From a bacterium (GTDB lineage Bacteria; Patescibacteriota; Saccharimonadia; Saccharimonadales; SZUA-47): DNA of 49,684 nt. The stretch spans positions 1-49,684 of the forward strand of contig JAUHXF010000007.1 in NCBI GenBank assembly GCA_030427125.1, given 5' to 3'. The stretch's first letter is position 1. Every line of letters starts with the position of its first letter. This document shows, piece after piece, positions 19,301 through 30,200 of this stretch. The position numbers and the translations under genes were made by a program. Below the pieces are notes generated by a model, which did not search any database, was not told the DNA's origin, and worked only from the letters and a program-made list of their open reading frames with translations.

Positions 19301-21140
19301 CGCCGCCTGCGAATCCTGCTCCGTCAGCCTGGTCACCGTTTCCGCCATCGCCGCCGCCGTTAGACCCTCCGTTATTTTTCGAACCATCAGTTCGACCGCC
19401 ATCTTGTGATGCTCCATCAGCTCCTTCACCGCCAAATTCAGAGCCGCCATCTTCGCCATCATTCTCATCACCGTTTCCACCTGAACCACCAGACCCCGTT
19501 GTCGCCCCCGAACCACCTGGCGCATTCGTAGAACCTTCTGAGCCATCCTCTCCAGAGGTAGCGTCACCTCCAGGCGCACCATCACCTCCGGCACCGTTGC
19601 TCGCTGTTCCTCCAGAGTTATCTCCACCACCGCCGCCGCCACCGCCAGCAGCGACAACAAGAGGAGTACCCGATCGATTGACTTCAGAATGACCGCCACC
19701 ACCGCCGCCATCACCGCTTGCGTCTCCTTGAGTACCGGTACTAAAATCTCCTCGCCCACCGCCTCCGCCGACAACAACATTGAGACTCTCAAAAGCAGAC
19801 ACATTCACAACAGCTGTAGCGTAGGCACCGCCGCCACCATCACCACCGGATCCATTGCTACCATTCGTACCACCACCACCGCCACCACCACCGCCGCCCC
19901 ACATCTCGATTAGTATTTGAGTGATGCCTGCTGGTACGCTATACGTATCAGGTGTGGTTGAAGTGTACTCTGTAGATGAGGCGACACCAGCACTACCGAC
20001 ACCGCCGAGATAATACACATACCCACCTGCAATCGCACTTCCTCCATCAGTAAGTCCAGAACTGAATGACATAGTGTTTGTCCAATCCTCAAAACGAGCA
20101 CCAGTTGTCGATCCCTTCTGAATTAGTTCATTATCTACATCAAAATCTATATTAGTTTCGTTGTTACCTCTCATGAATTTTCTAGCTGTTTCGACATATA
20201 CACTCGGGTCGATAGACAAAGGATAGCTTGCTTGTCGTAAATTAGTCGCGACAGTAGTTAGCGTATTACCCTCTAGGGTGAAGAATGTGTCGACATTTGA
20301 ATCTTTTCTGTTCGTCTCAACAACATATGGGGCTGGAATTCTGAACAATAAATTTGTTTTTTCGCCATTCTGGCGTGCACTCTCAAGTAGCTTAGCATCT
20401 GAATCACTTCCCGTGCTTACATTACCGAGAAGCACTTCTTCAACACCGTAAAAGCCGACAGATCCATCAGCCTCTAAACGTGCATCAACCCCAGAAGGAA
20501 TCTCTAGTTCGTATGAAAAGCGAACAGATGAGCCTTGATATGAATTAAGAACTATATCTTCCTTATAGCCAATGCCACCTAGACTAATAACTTTAACTGC
20601 GTCTCTACCGGGAATCGGATATACAACTCTATTTTGATCTCGCTGACCATTCCCAACAGCAAAATTAGGCGTGACTTTAATGGCAGTGCCGCTTGATGGA
20701 TCAATGATAGAGCGCGCTTCAGCACCATTCAGTGGGAACGAAGCGCTAAATTTTGGTGATCCCTTGGTGCCAAAAATTCCGCCACCTGCTTGATAGCCTT
20801 TGTTGTAGACAAATTCTTGTTTTTCGCTGTCAAATTCAAGATAATTTCCAAAAGAAGGAATCGGCTCAACTAATAGTTTATTTACCTCTGGCGTTATTCG
20901 ATCTAGCGCACCTGCTGTATTTAAGAAAAGGAATGATTCACTAAGCAGCGAAAAGCTGAATAATGCAACAAGTGACAAATAACCGAGCCGTTTATGGGTT
21001 GGGTGCGAATGCCACTTCTTTGCAGTCCGAAAACGCAACATTCTACCTCGAGACCCAAACACCTTATCAAATACCGAAGTTAGCCATGGAAGTGTAATAC
21101 TACTGTGGTAAAACCTCAGAATAAGACTTTTTAGTTTCAT
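13332..21140 (-). CDS. Giant secreted surface protein with Gly-rich domain and Kelch-like repeats
   Basis: 2602 aa; N-terminal hydrophobic segment LGYLSLVALFSFSLLSESFLFL. Many Kelch-like repeats (GFLYAIGGEDDLGN, NRLYFMGGATAG, GYLYVVGGDSNATG, SFAYVIGGCDSG, GYIYVAGGENSGS). Gly-rich stretch GGGGGGGGTNGSNGSGGDGGGG... Confidence 0.85.
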   Translation of the reverse strand: MKLKSLILRFYHSSITLPWLTSVFDKVFGSRGRMLRFRTAKKWHSHPTHKRLGYLSLVALFSFSLLSESFLFLNTAGALDRITPEVNKLLVEPIPSFGNYLEFDSEKQEFVYNKGYQAGGGIFGTKGSPKFSASFPLNGAEARSIIDPSSGTAIKVTPNFAVGNGQRDQNRVVYPIPGRDAVKVISLGGIGYKEDIVLNSYQGSSVRFSYELEIPSGVDARLEADGSVGFYGVEEVLLGNVSTGSDSDAKLLESARQNGEKTNLLFRIPAPYVVETNRKDSNVDTFFTLEGNTLTTVATNLRQASYPLSIDPSVYVETARKFMRGNNETNIDFDVDNELIQKGSTTGARFEDWTNTMSFSSGLTDGGSAIAGGYVYYLGGVGSAGVASSTEYTSTTPDTYSVPAGITQILIEMWGGGGGGGGGGTNGSNGSGGDGGGGAYATAVVNVSAFESLNVVVGGGGGRGDFSTGTQGDASGDGGGGGGHSEVNRSGTPLVVAAGGGGGGGGDNSGGTASNGAGGDGAPGGDATSGEDGSEGSTNAPGGSGATTGSGGSGGNGDENDGEDGGSEFGGEGADGASQDGGRTDGSKNNGGSNGGGDGGNGDQADGAGFAGGGGGGSGYYGGGGGSGSDSGQAGGGGGGSGVSYYEGSASATSSAPGSGTDPGNSGDSNRSGAGDGGTGGATSSSGTDGSDGKIIITPILNNETKAELYWANIDDNSGALTSPNPGDGACTDWCTDSAYDLPEDRRGFSLVAYNGFLYAIGGEDDLGNIEATVYIAKLGANGEPSLWHPSDPDKSNWVYWYEDVGSPLTTATKYGAAVAYNNRLYFMGGATAGSPGGVTTVAYTNFNPTGTLSGWTTSGTAALSTSRFMHSAEVYNGYLYVVGGDSNATGALLNTVEYVKLAADGTFSSSWETTSSFSGARRSEGGSFTTIYGAYLYIMGGCTSVSSGNCQAIGDEIQIASIFADGSLGTWSTDSATTNQRLGYGLHSWEGNVYRLGGCITLNASGDCSVTSPETAFGVINPPGEVSTVNITEPSGSGDCTGGSPTNCDLPTVGDDAGELGHMLNMSVVLNGFLYVIGGCAEYDCNDNGNSPTNDNISSNTAHVSIASDGSLAAPSSCSGTSYGAWCVNSTNTINGANGVAAAGVTSFNNRIYIIGGIDSSGNTTGELYHNSVNPTTGELSGNWSTQDLGNAGITEDIFYTYAYARANPNEAGTYPGNLYVFGGCGDGGSGAGCANGDYETEVYKCNIETNGDIEEANANDCTTAGQLQIDSTPGSGGSDGLGIHSGTVYANYIYLIGGFSQAENDKDDVLYARFDDNNDVVAVSGSDWIESPSKLSIGRRRGWAFGYNGHIYAVGGYDASGGGTIIPFIEWAKINVSDGSLESFVTSNVTINQRWGLSMVVSNSFAYVIGGCDSGASPSNCSSFEPSVQTFQLYNNDSGAQANYTESTGNFATLNSRIGSSAAILDGYIYVAGGENSGSVTSNVQYAPINPNGTIGSWSDTSASLPAGRAYGQLEAVGGSLYYVGGEDTGGDEKSEVYYATPTGGVATNDVVRSTTYKLNSTEFSGANYTLTLNNDLESDYFVMVAGGDDTGGTSGPDSSQIRVDGDPFGNLTATTSSDEIRLERGSSDDNWNGSVTVVECISSCSTDGFQLAEVIDGTLPASDLSEDFTLGAAHGTNTVPFGGYLGGGLVTSDTGQNNFNATAGVRVRKNSTNQIRVERNDTQGTAAAADITIYVVDWGSSWSVQEVNVDNWSEGGAGVDATGEYHQESITSVTGVNTWVWKSPGTSEQNGLGDGAFGKVLTLGDGVADPTGTVSEISLGSRYNDSADVRDDTVYVMESSNVAVDYRFHTESSSTSFTESVDSSIEPESVATVGNITSSEGYRIPLFYYSSTGTGTAYTRVAGYSNYYTNDTTVSISRDYSGQDNAGWLQSVDFGNMAGNAGVVDINSWSTASNGLPADRTRHGAAVWNDRIYVVAGLNDSGSETNTVYVSPKLSNGGNITSAWATNAIQPDVARSGGAVITYANNIYLLGGNDGTNYLSDVQFASIGYKTGTIGQSGNTVTGSGTAFTSSMVGEELQYADGSTATITAFNSATSLTVDASKTVTAGSRYLIDDGSVGNWTFTTSLPQYVSDADGFASNGFLYLFGGRSAVSTCTNNSYVAPISANTTIASGNNPTGIGEWYQTNVEYTGDRYSAGVAYNEGKVYITGGGCGTELTSNQHYYGTLRSQPQVARYSYYVDADTNVFPNSWLLNGLDNNIGARWQFGYRSSADASNVFLNETFTGTDGASLTPADTTDFDTCYAVNGSSSATAQFDTTHSVSASTSAEFVANGGASYAGCYDTTDDSVVRYDKFYIRPQSYATLFSSVRFYQAASTSPSYETIGALYMAANGDIEVRDKFTTDQTFPALTIDTWHRVEVGLVNDQMTVRIYRDSNFQGTTPDNEVTIDLDSATADEFNEIRVGINAPTNNNYAFNIDDFESSSSDWVGGPERSWGQDTDFGDVTLGRVEEYTPIDESGVPTNFARYFYVTMSIDASQTFGYPDDVTRGPTIDDFTLFFTADPNKRLRHGKTFIQGVEQPLDTPCRVSGANPAGSQPNCPLP
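19200..19910 (-). repeat. Low-complexity Gly-rich coding region
   Basis: Dense ccaccaccgccgcc-type sequence on the + strand, encoding Gly/Ser/Asp-rich protein on the minus strand. Confidence 0.85.
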
Positions 21141-21259
21141 GCGCGCCCTTAATTGTTTGTCTTATGTCAATCCGTACTAACAGTTTAGCATAAGGGGCAT
21201 AAAATCAATACTTTTTTGATCTACTTTGAACACTTTTTTTACACATGCATTTTCTCTGT

Positions 21260-24200
21260 TTATCGACCTGTTGTCACGAAGGATAGGGTTGATACATACG
21301 CGTTCGCATTACTTTGAGCCTTAAGGTTTATCTTGAAGATAATGAAGTCACCTGCAGCTGCGGCATTCAGACCACAACCTGTTGATTCATTTCCGTTTAT
21401 TCCGTAACTATACCAAGTGTCTGCAGAACCACCTCCACCTGTAATGACATCTGTTTCACCTGTTCCACACTGTGACACATCAGAACCTGTTGATCTAAAC
21501 ATCTCATACGTTACAGATGCATTTGAGGTGTTATCCACTCGGCCCACGAGCTGGACAGTATCATCACTGCTAAATCCGTTGAACGTCTCAGGTAACTGAT
21601 AGGTTACGTAAATGCTGTACGTTTGTTCAGTAGCTTGTGGAGATGTCCAGTTGTAGAAGTTCTTAGCTTCTCCAGAGCCACAGAACGTTGAATTTACAGA
21701 TAGATCGACGTCGTTAGAACAGAAGTCGGCCGTCATCGTACCTACACCTGATCCATTCAATACAGCACCTGCATACTCTGGGTTTAGGTTCACGACGTTA
21801 TCAGGTGCGGCACCACACGCGCCCCATCCATCAGCTTCATAACACTGAATACGTCCGGTAATCGTATCGTAGTACATTGAACCGAGATACGCTTCGTTAT
21901 TGTCAGCAATCGGGTTGCCTGCGGATCTATCAAGTGTGAACAGTGTTACTGGACCACCTAGATTACCCCCGCCTACTTGCACATTGTTTGAGTTATTTGT
22001 GTTCAGTGTAATCGATAACGCGTCAATAAATATTGATCGAGCCGTAGAATCAGTTTGATATATGACGAGGTCTGGGTTTGTTATAGTTGTTCCTGTTGTA
22101 GTAAATAAACATGTAACTTTTGTCCACACTCCAGCGGTCAGAGACTGAGTGTTGTAATCTGTACATGCAGCAGTACCGCTTGGAGTGCTTGTGCCACCTG
22201 TTGGCAAGAACCCGACCGCAAGACTACCGCTCATAGTAGTATCTGTCCGAGCATAGAAGCTGACAAGATACTGTGTGTTAGTAGCAGGGTCAATTGCAAG
22301 GTTGTTACGGATGCCTTGATTAGCGTTGGCAGATGTTGCCACTTCCGCTGATGCGCTAGTATCATAAATGATACTTGTTTCCTCTGTTACTACAGATGAA
22401 CCTGCGCCACCATCAAAGTTTGTCCAGTTGGTTCCAAATGCTCCAGAGTTATCTACGCTACCGTCAGCGGCATATGTTGCTGACGCATTGATATTTACAC
22501 TGAGATTGTCTATGTAGAATGTTCTAGCTGTGCCATCACTTTGACGAATAAATATCGCGTTACTTGCTGTTATTCCACTTGAAGGAGCAGTGAATGTACA
22601 GGTGATGCGTGACCACTGACCACTTGTTACCGTTCGTCCTGTGTCGCAAGCTGTAGTGGAAGTGTTAGTGCCATCCCTTGAGTAGTCAACATCGAGGGTT
22701 GTAAAGTTCGTAAGACCTCGCACAGTAAATGAAACGGTATACTCCAAGTTCGGCGTAAGCGCTGTGGCTAGATCATTTGCAGCACCATCGTCAGTGCCTG
22801 CAGTTACTACCTGGACAGAGGCCTGTCCCGTCGCCACATTATTGCCAGTGGTTGTAAAGCGAGATACAGTACCGCCCGTTGGAGGCGCAGACCAAGTACT
22901 AGATGGGAAGACCCCTGCAGATGCACCAGCGGTTTCGGCACCACCGTTAGAAGCGAATTCCGTAGCATTATTGTTCACACTGAATAGGTTTGAACCAATA
23001 GACGTTTGTATTTCAAGGAGTCCACCTGTAATAGGCGTTGTTGCATTATTTCTTACGGTCAAACCATCTGCAGCGCCACCTGGAGCATTCAAGATAAGCT
23101 CAGCCCCACCCGCAGATGTTGCAGTATTGTTGTAGGCTGCCTGAAGGTCGGTTGAGCTAGATGCACCCGCAGCCGTCCAGTCAGAGCCATTCCAAACCAT
23201 TGTTGCAGAGGTATTTGGCTTGAGTGTCACTTCTTGTAACGAGCCACCACTGTTAGCTGCTAATGTCATATCAAATGATCCTGTGTTGGTTACGTATACA
23301 AGCCGTCCTGCTGTTGCACTCGTAGGATCTTGCAATGTAGCCGTGTAGCCTGCAGCATCAGAGCTGATTAGGATAGTACCGAAGCCGTCAATGTTTGACT
23401 GAGTTATGTTGCCACTGCCAGTAAATGCTTGAACTGTCGCTGCATCAAATACTGTGCTCTTTACCGTGATAAGTTCGTTGGTGGTGTCGACGTTTAGCAG
23501 TGTTCTGTTCGTGCCCGCAGCAGCAGTTACAACCTGGAACGCAGACGTAGAATCAGATGCATTTTGGAACAGACCTGGACCATTAACAGTTAGACCATTG
23601 TTTACTGTCGTAGTGCCGGTTGCCGCACCCAGACTGATAGAAGTTGCCGCACCGAATGCATTGACTGTCGTTGCATTCGTATCTACTAAGTTGAATGTTC
23701 CTGCTGTAGTCGTAAGATCGCCTCCATCGACTGCTAGATCAACAACGTCTGCATTACTTGAGACCGACAGTGTACCCGATATGCTCGTGTTACCTCCACT
23801 TGGAGTAATCGTGAAGTCACCTGCTCCATCAGTGTAAAGATTTGTGTACCACGTTGCATTATAAGTAATGCGTAGTTGATCTGTAAGACTTGCTCCCGCG
23901 ACTTCGAGTAAAGCGTTAGGGGTAGCTGTGCCTATCCCCACACGCTCGTTCGTTGTGTCCACATTGAATACCGGAAGACCACCATCTGCATCTAGCACCT
24001 GGAAGCCTGTGGTTGAATCTGTCTCGTTCTGTACTGTTATTGCTCCGCCATCTGCGATAGTAAGAGCATCCACACCGCCGACTTCAAACACTAGTGAGTT
24101 TGCGTCATTTGTACCTAGTGTAGCTGTCCCGCCGAAGTCGTTACCGCCGTTACGGAAGAAGCCCGTTGCAGATGTTGTATCTACACTCAGAACACCACCA

Positions 24201-27200
24201 GTATTTATTAACCCGCCGCCAGTGAAGTCGGTGAATGCATCAGAGTTGAAGGTGAACGTATCACCAGCTTCAACAGTAAGGCCACCGTTGAGGGTCGTGA
24301 GGCCGGCAACCTGCAATGCGCCAGTTATACCGACGTCACCAACAGAACCTGCATCAGTTATAGTAAGCAAACTATCGAATGTAGACCCGTTGTATCCATT
24401 AAAAGTATATGTTCCACCATCTCCTACAGCAAACACCGCGTCAGTATCAGTTACAGAATAATCGATATCATATCCTCCGCCTGATGCGTAGGCCACCTCC
24501 CAGGTATTAGCGTATCCAGTTATTGGAGCGGCGTATACAGCGGCTAGGTTGTCATAATCACCTCCGTTAACGCTCGTAGGCTGCACAAGTAAGCCAACAA
24601 CCTGGTCCTGGTCAGCGTCATCACCCAAAGTAAAGTTAATTATCTGGGCAGCACCAGTGTTTGTTATAGTGCCTGCATTCTGAGTTAACGTATTATTAAA
24701 TACACTTGGACCAGCTACCGTCAATGTGCCACTTCCTAAGAAGTTGTAGCTAGGGTTAGTTGTAGCGTTACCGAAGCTTATATTCTCTAAAGAATTAGTT
24801 GTATTGATGTTGATGTAGTTGTTGGTTCCTTCTTGAATGTCTAGAGCATTAGTAATGTTGTCGGTGAGATTAGGGTTCAAGCTCGCACAGTTATTTAATC
24901 CCTGCAAACAGAATGTATCGTTTGAGGAAATGGTAGGCACAGAAACCGTATAATCTCCAGCAAGAGCCTGAACGTCTACTGACAAAGTGTTCGATGACCC
25001 ATCAGATATTCTTAGTAGGCCTGATGTGCCTCCATTTCCTACGAGCAGATTGCCTGAGCTAACAATAACATTCCCGGAGGCCTCAATAGCTAAGCGCTCT
25101 GTGTCACTGGTTTCAAAAGATAAGCCGTAGGCATCATCAGTACCTAACACAGCAGTAGCTCCAAATGTATTACCGCCATTTTGGAAGAAGCCTGATGCAG
25201 ATGTTGTATCTACAGAGAGGACACCGCCTGTGTTAACTAGGCCACCACCGGTAAAGTCTGTAAACGCATCTGAGTTAAAGGTGAATGTATCACCTGCTTC
25301 GATAGTGAGACCGCCGTTGAGGGTCGTGAGGCCGGCAACTTGAAGCGTGCCTGAGTTACCTATATTCACTGCATTTGCGCTCGCATCGACGTACAAGGTG
25401 CCGCTATCAAACGTAACGTCGCCTAGGCTTGCACTGTTTAGATCGATAGCAAACGCCTCCTGGAAGCTGATTGGGTTACCCGCTGTACCTGCTGCTGCAG
25501 CGTAGAACCTGTAGAAATCAGCACCTTCGTCTTGCCATTGCTGAACTGCAGACCCATCCGCCAGATACACATCGTTTGCCCCGTTGTAGTATGCGTTCCA
25601 CTTCAATGCTCTATTTGAGGCGACAGAAATGTCTGTAGCTACTTCGAATCCAGCGACAGGTGCGCTTGTACCGATTCCAACGCGTTCGTTAGTGGTATCG
25701 ACTGTGAATATTGCTGTTCCACCATCTGCATCAAGTATCTGGAACCCAGCTGTCGAATCTGTTGTGTTCTGCAGAACAACAGCACCGCCATCGGCAATAG
25801 TGAACACTGCTGTGGCAGCATCTTGGACCTCAAGGATATTTCCAGTACCAGTGTGGTTGTTAATCGTGAGGGTGTTTGCTGCCGTACCAGGACCTGTTAA
25901 TAGAGTAGAGCCACTCTGCACAGTGAATGAATTACCACTCAATACGGATGTATTGCCTGATGTGTACACGTTTCCGCCATCGATAGTTGTAGTGCTTGAG
26001 TTATTACCAATGTTGATCGCCGTTGCAACTGTTGCTCCGATGTTGATTGTCGGCTGAGCTAGTGTGATAGACGTCTCGTCTACAGTCAGTACAGCGGTGC
26101 CGCTATCCTGGATCTGGAAACTACCCGTACCAGCAACGTCAACAATGAAGCTCGTTGCTTCCGAAACTTCAAAGTCGATATCCCCTTCGGCATCCGTTGC
26201 AAGAAGAGTGTTGCCCCCCTCATAAGCGCCCTGTAGCGAGATAGTTGCAGACGTTAAATATGTACTTGTGTCACAGCCTAGGTTACCAGACGCATCGGAG
26301 TTGATTGCCGTACAGCTGGTGAAGTTATTGGCAAATTGTATAGAGCCAGCATTCACCGTGAGAGTATCGCCAGAAGCATCACCGATAGTCGTGTTGCCGT
26401 TTACCTCTAAGTTTTGGTTCAATTCTAAGTTACCAGCAAAGTAGTTATCCAGAACAGAAGAGTTGTAGATTGAGTAGTTTCCAGTTGGTATTGTGCCGGT
26501 ACCGATCAAGAGGTTCGTCGAGTTATCTCCTTCGGCAGTATTAACCACTAGACTTGCAGCATTATCAATGGTGCCGGACCCATCATTGTACACACCGACG
26601 ACAAGTCCTCTTGCATTAGTGATGTCTCCACTACTACCACCCTGAGTAGCAACGATAATTTCACTTCCTGTTGCAGATGAAAGTGTACCTGACGATGCAT
26701 TTAAGACCTTTGTGACATACCCACTTAGAGTGTCAGTGTCAGAAGATCCGTTCACAACAACACCAAGATCAGTTCCTATCAGTTCAGCAGATGAAGATGC
26801 TGCAGGGTTAAGCGTTAGCCATGTACTATTGCCTGCATAGATATTCGCAGCTGTATCAGTAATCGTCTGGTTGTTTTGTACATAAATCTCGTCACATAAA
26901 CCAAAAGGTATAACACCACAACCATTAAACCCTGAACCTATTGTTAGTCTACCGTCAATCACAGTATCAGAGTTAATCAATACATCTGCCGTGCCAGACG
27001 CCTGGAGTACGAGGTTGTCGGACGCATCCATCTGGTTGGCGTAAATTGTAGATGTACTAGAGTCTGCTACAGCTCCAACATTGTCGATAAGGTTATCCGC
27101 TACATATGTAGTGGCGTTACCAGACGCAATCGCAATAGAAACCGAACCATCACTTGAGCTTTCACGAATGACGTTATTTGTAACTACGTTGTTAGCGCCT

Positions 27201-30200
27201 GACCCACCAAGATTAATATGACTATCAACGCCTGACGCGTCATTTGTATAGAATTGGTTACCAGTTATTGTGTTGTGGTATGCATTTACAGAAGTAAATC
27301 CTCGATCCGTGTTGTTGCCTATATAGTTGTTACTGATAATGTTGTACTGTTTTGCGCCTCCTCCGCTGAGCTCAATACCATGATCACTGCTATTCGTAAT
27401 CCTGTTACCATCTATAACGTTGTCTCGAGTTGCTCCATTTAGTTCTAAACCATTATTCCCATTGTCGTCGATAAAGTTACCGTACACAATATTATTGTCC
27501 GAAGCACTTATAAACAGTCCGTCGGCTAAGCCATCGATTATGTCGCTACCTTCTATCCTAATATAGTCAGAATCTAGCAAGCGAATACCGTTTGCGGCAC
27601 CAAAGTCTTTTACTGTTACGTTCTTGATTGAACCGTTTGCAGATGTATCGATGTCTATACCATTACCTTCAGTATCAGTGACCGTCACATTTTCAATTAA
27701 GAAGCCTCGTACGTACGTAGCGCCACTTCCAGAACCGACTGTATCGAATAGGATACCCTCTACGTTGTTACCCGTGACGTTATCCTTATTTCCATCGATT
27801 GTTAGGTCACGGATTGTAATATTGTTATCTGTAGACCCTGGGTTAGCGTTTTCGATAACATCGTACTGAGCGGCCAATGCACCAGCTTCAGCAATGATTG
27901 TAGTTGCTTCTTGGCCCGATCCTGCAAGTGTGACATTACTTGTTATTTCGATTGAACCATCTACCGTGAATGTACCCGGAAGAAGCTGTACCGTTCCACC
28001 GTTAGCCCCAAGTGATGTAATAGCCGTATTAATAGTCAGATGGTCATCAGTATTGTCTGCCACATAATCAGCCGCGGCTTTCTGTGCTGCTGTTGAATCG
28101 TCTGCTGCAACTGTAATGATTTCATCTGAGCCTGTGTCTGGATCAGCACATGCCCATGAGCTTGAACCAGTTGAGTACTGGAGGATTTGTCCATCACCAC
28201 AGTCGACGAGAGAGATACCATTAGCGTCTACTTCAAGGCCTTTGTTTGCTTGCACTTGGAGTGTTAATGCGTTAGATGATACTTGGAGTCCATTTCCTGT
28301 GAGATCAGTGAAGGCATCGCTGTTGAATGTGAAGGTATCACCTGCTTCGATAGTGAGGCCGCCGTTGAGGGTCGTGAGGCCGGCAGCTGTAAGTGCTCCT
28401 GTAACACCAACATCACCAACTGTTCCATTCACGTCTATTGTAAATAGATCATTTCCCGTACTGCCCGTAAGGTCTGTAATCCTAAGAACATCAGCGATTG
28501 CAACCCTAGCTGACGTATCTTGAAGCGCCAGTGCAACGTCCCAGTTGTTGCCAATAAGTATCGCAGCCTCTCCAACTGTAGGGTTGTCACCAGCAAGATC
28601 CTGTATGTAAAGACCAACGAGCTGATCAGCGTCCCCAGTTGCTGCACTAGTTGCACTAACTGAAAGTGCACTTACAACATCCACATCAGCATCATTGCCA
28701 AGAGTCACACTTATAGACTGTGCTGAGCCTGAGTCGGTGATTGTTCCAGGGTTAACAGTAAGAGTGTCATTAAACGTCTTAGCACCTGCGAATGTCTGCG
28801 CTCCCGCAGACACAAGTCCAGGATATGTTGCATCTGCGGTCTGTAAATAGATTGCATTGGCACTAATAACAGCACCGTCGGCACTCTTAGTCTGTGAATC
28901 AATTGTTCCTATAGTATTAACAACGCTGCCGCTGAGAGATACTGTCGTGATCCAAGCGCTTCCGTTCCATATGAACGTATTACTCTGGCCAGCAGCGATA
29001 ACACTGTCGTACATCGTAAAGCTTACTGATCCAACGTTGTTTACGAATGCTATACGGCCAGAAGTTGCAGTTGTAGGATTCGGCAAGGTTAGTGTTTGGC
29101 CAGCAGTCGTTTGGTTGACGTCAAATGTTGTAGCTACGTCTACTGTCGTTGCAGCAGTGCCGATGTTTCCACCACCTGCCACATCAGCCACAGCGATAGA
29201 GTCAAACAACGTACTACCTTGATTAACAAAGTTCTCACCCACACTTACTGTTAAACCGCCAGCAGCGACAAGCTCATCATTAAAGGTCTTAACACCTGCA
29301 AATGCTTGACTTGCAGTATTAATAAGACCTGGCTGAGTAGCAGAAGCTGACTGTAGGTATAACGTTGTGCCGCTAATCTCAGCTCCGTTCGCGCTCGGTG
29401 TACCGCCGTCGAGCGCACCAATTGTATCTACGCCAGTGTTAGAGAACGATACTGAAGTCGTCCAACTTGAGCCATTCCATATAAATGTACTACTACTTCC
29501 CGTCTCAATTGTCTCTCCGTACATTGTGAAGTTTGTGCTGCCGACGTTGTTAACATAGACAATCCTTCCTGATGCAGTATTTGTAGGTGCCGGGAGCGTC
29601 AGAGTCTGGCCAGCAGTCGTTTGGTTTACATCAAATGTTGTAGCAACATCCACTGTCGCAGCCGCACTACCTATATTGCCACCACCAGCTATATTCCCAA
29701 TAGCGGTAGCTCCAAACAAGGTTGCACCTGCATTTGTGAACACATCCCCACTAGATACTGTTAAGCTGCCATTGAAGGTAGCATCTGCTTCCACGGTTAG
29801 TGTATCTGATGTATCAGAACCGAGAGTTGTGTTGCCATTAACCTGTACATTATTTGTGACAGTTAGTGCTGTGCCAGTACCTGTAAGGGACACTGGACCC
29901 TGTAGTGTTGTAGTTGCTGATGTGTTGCCTATCGTGATTGCACTTGCATTTGTAGCTCCTAGCGACACTGAACCAGCGTTTTGCGTGGCAGTACCTACAT
30001 CTATAGTTATGTTTCCTGAGTCACTAGTTGCACCAAGCGCATCACCTGTCTGGATAGTAACGTTGTCTGAGTCTGTAGATACTGCGTTTGTGTCATTAGT
30101 AGCCACATTTCGTGAAGTAAACGCATACGGAACTGAGGTTAGACGGAATCGAGGGCTCATCTCTCCATCCCAGCTCGCTGCACCTGCATCTCCACCAACG

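Noticed and set aside
19211-19804. 197-aa minus-strand ORF in the Gly-rich region
   Set aside because: Alternative frame of low-complexity GGN repeats within the 2602-aa CDS.
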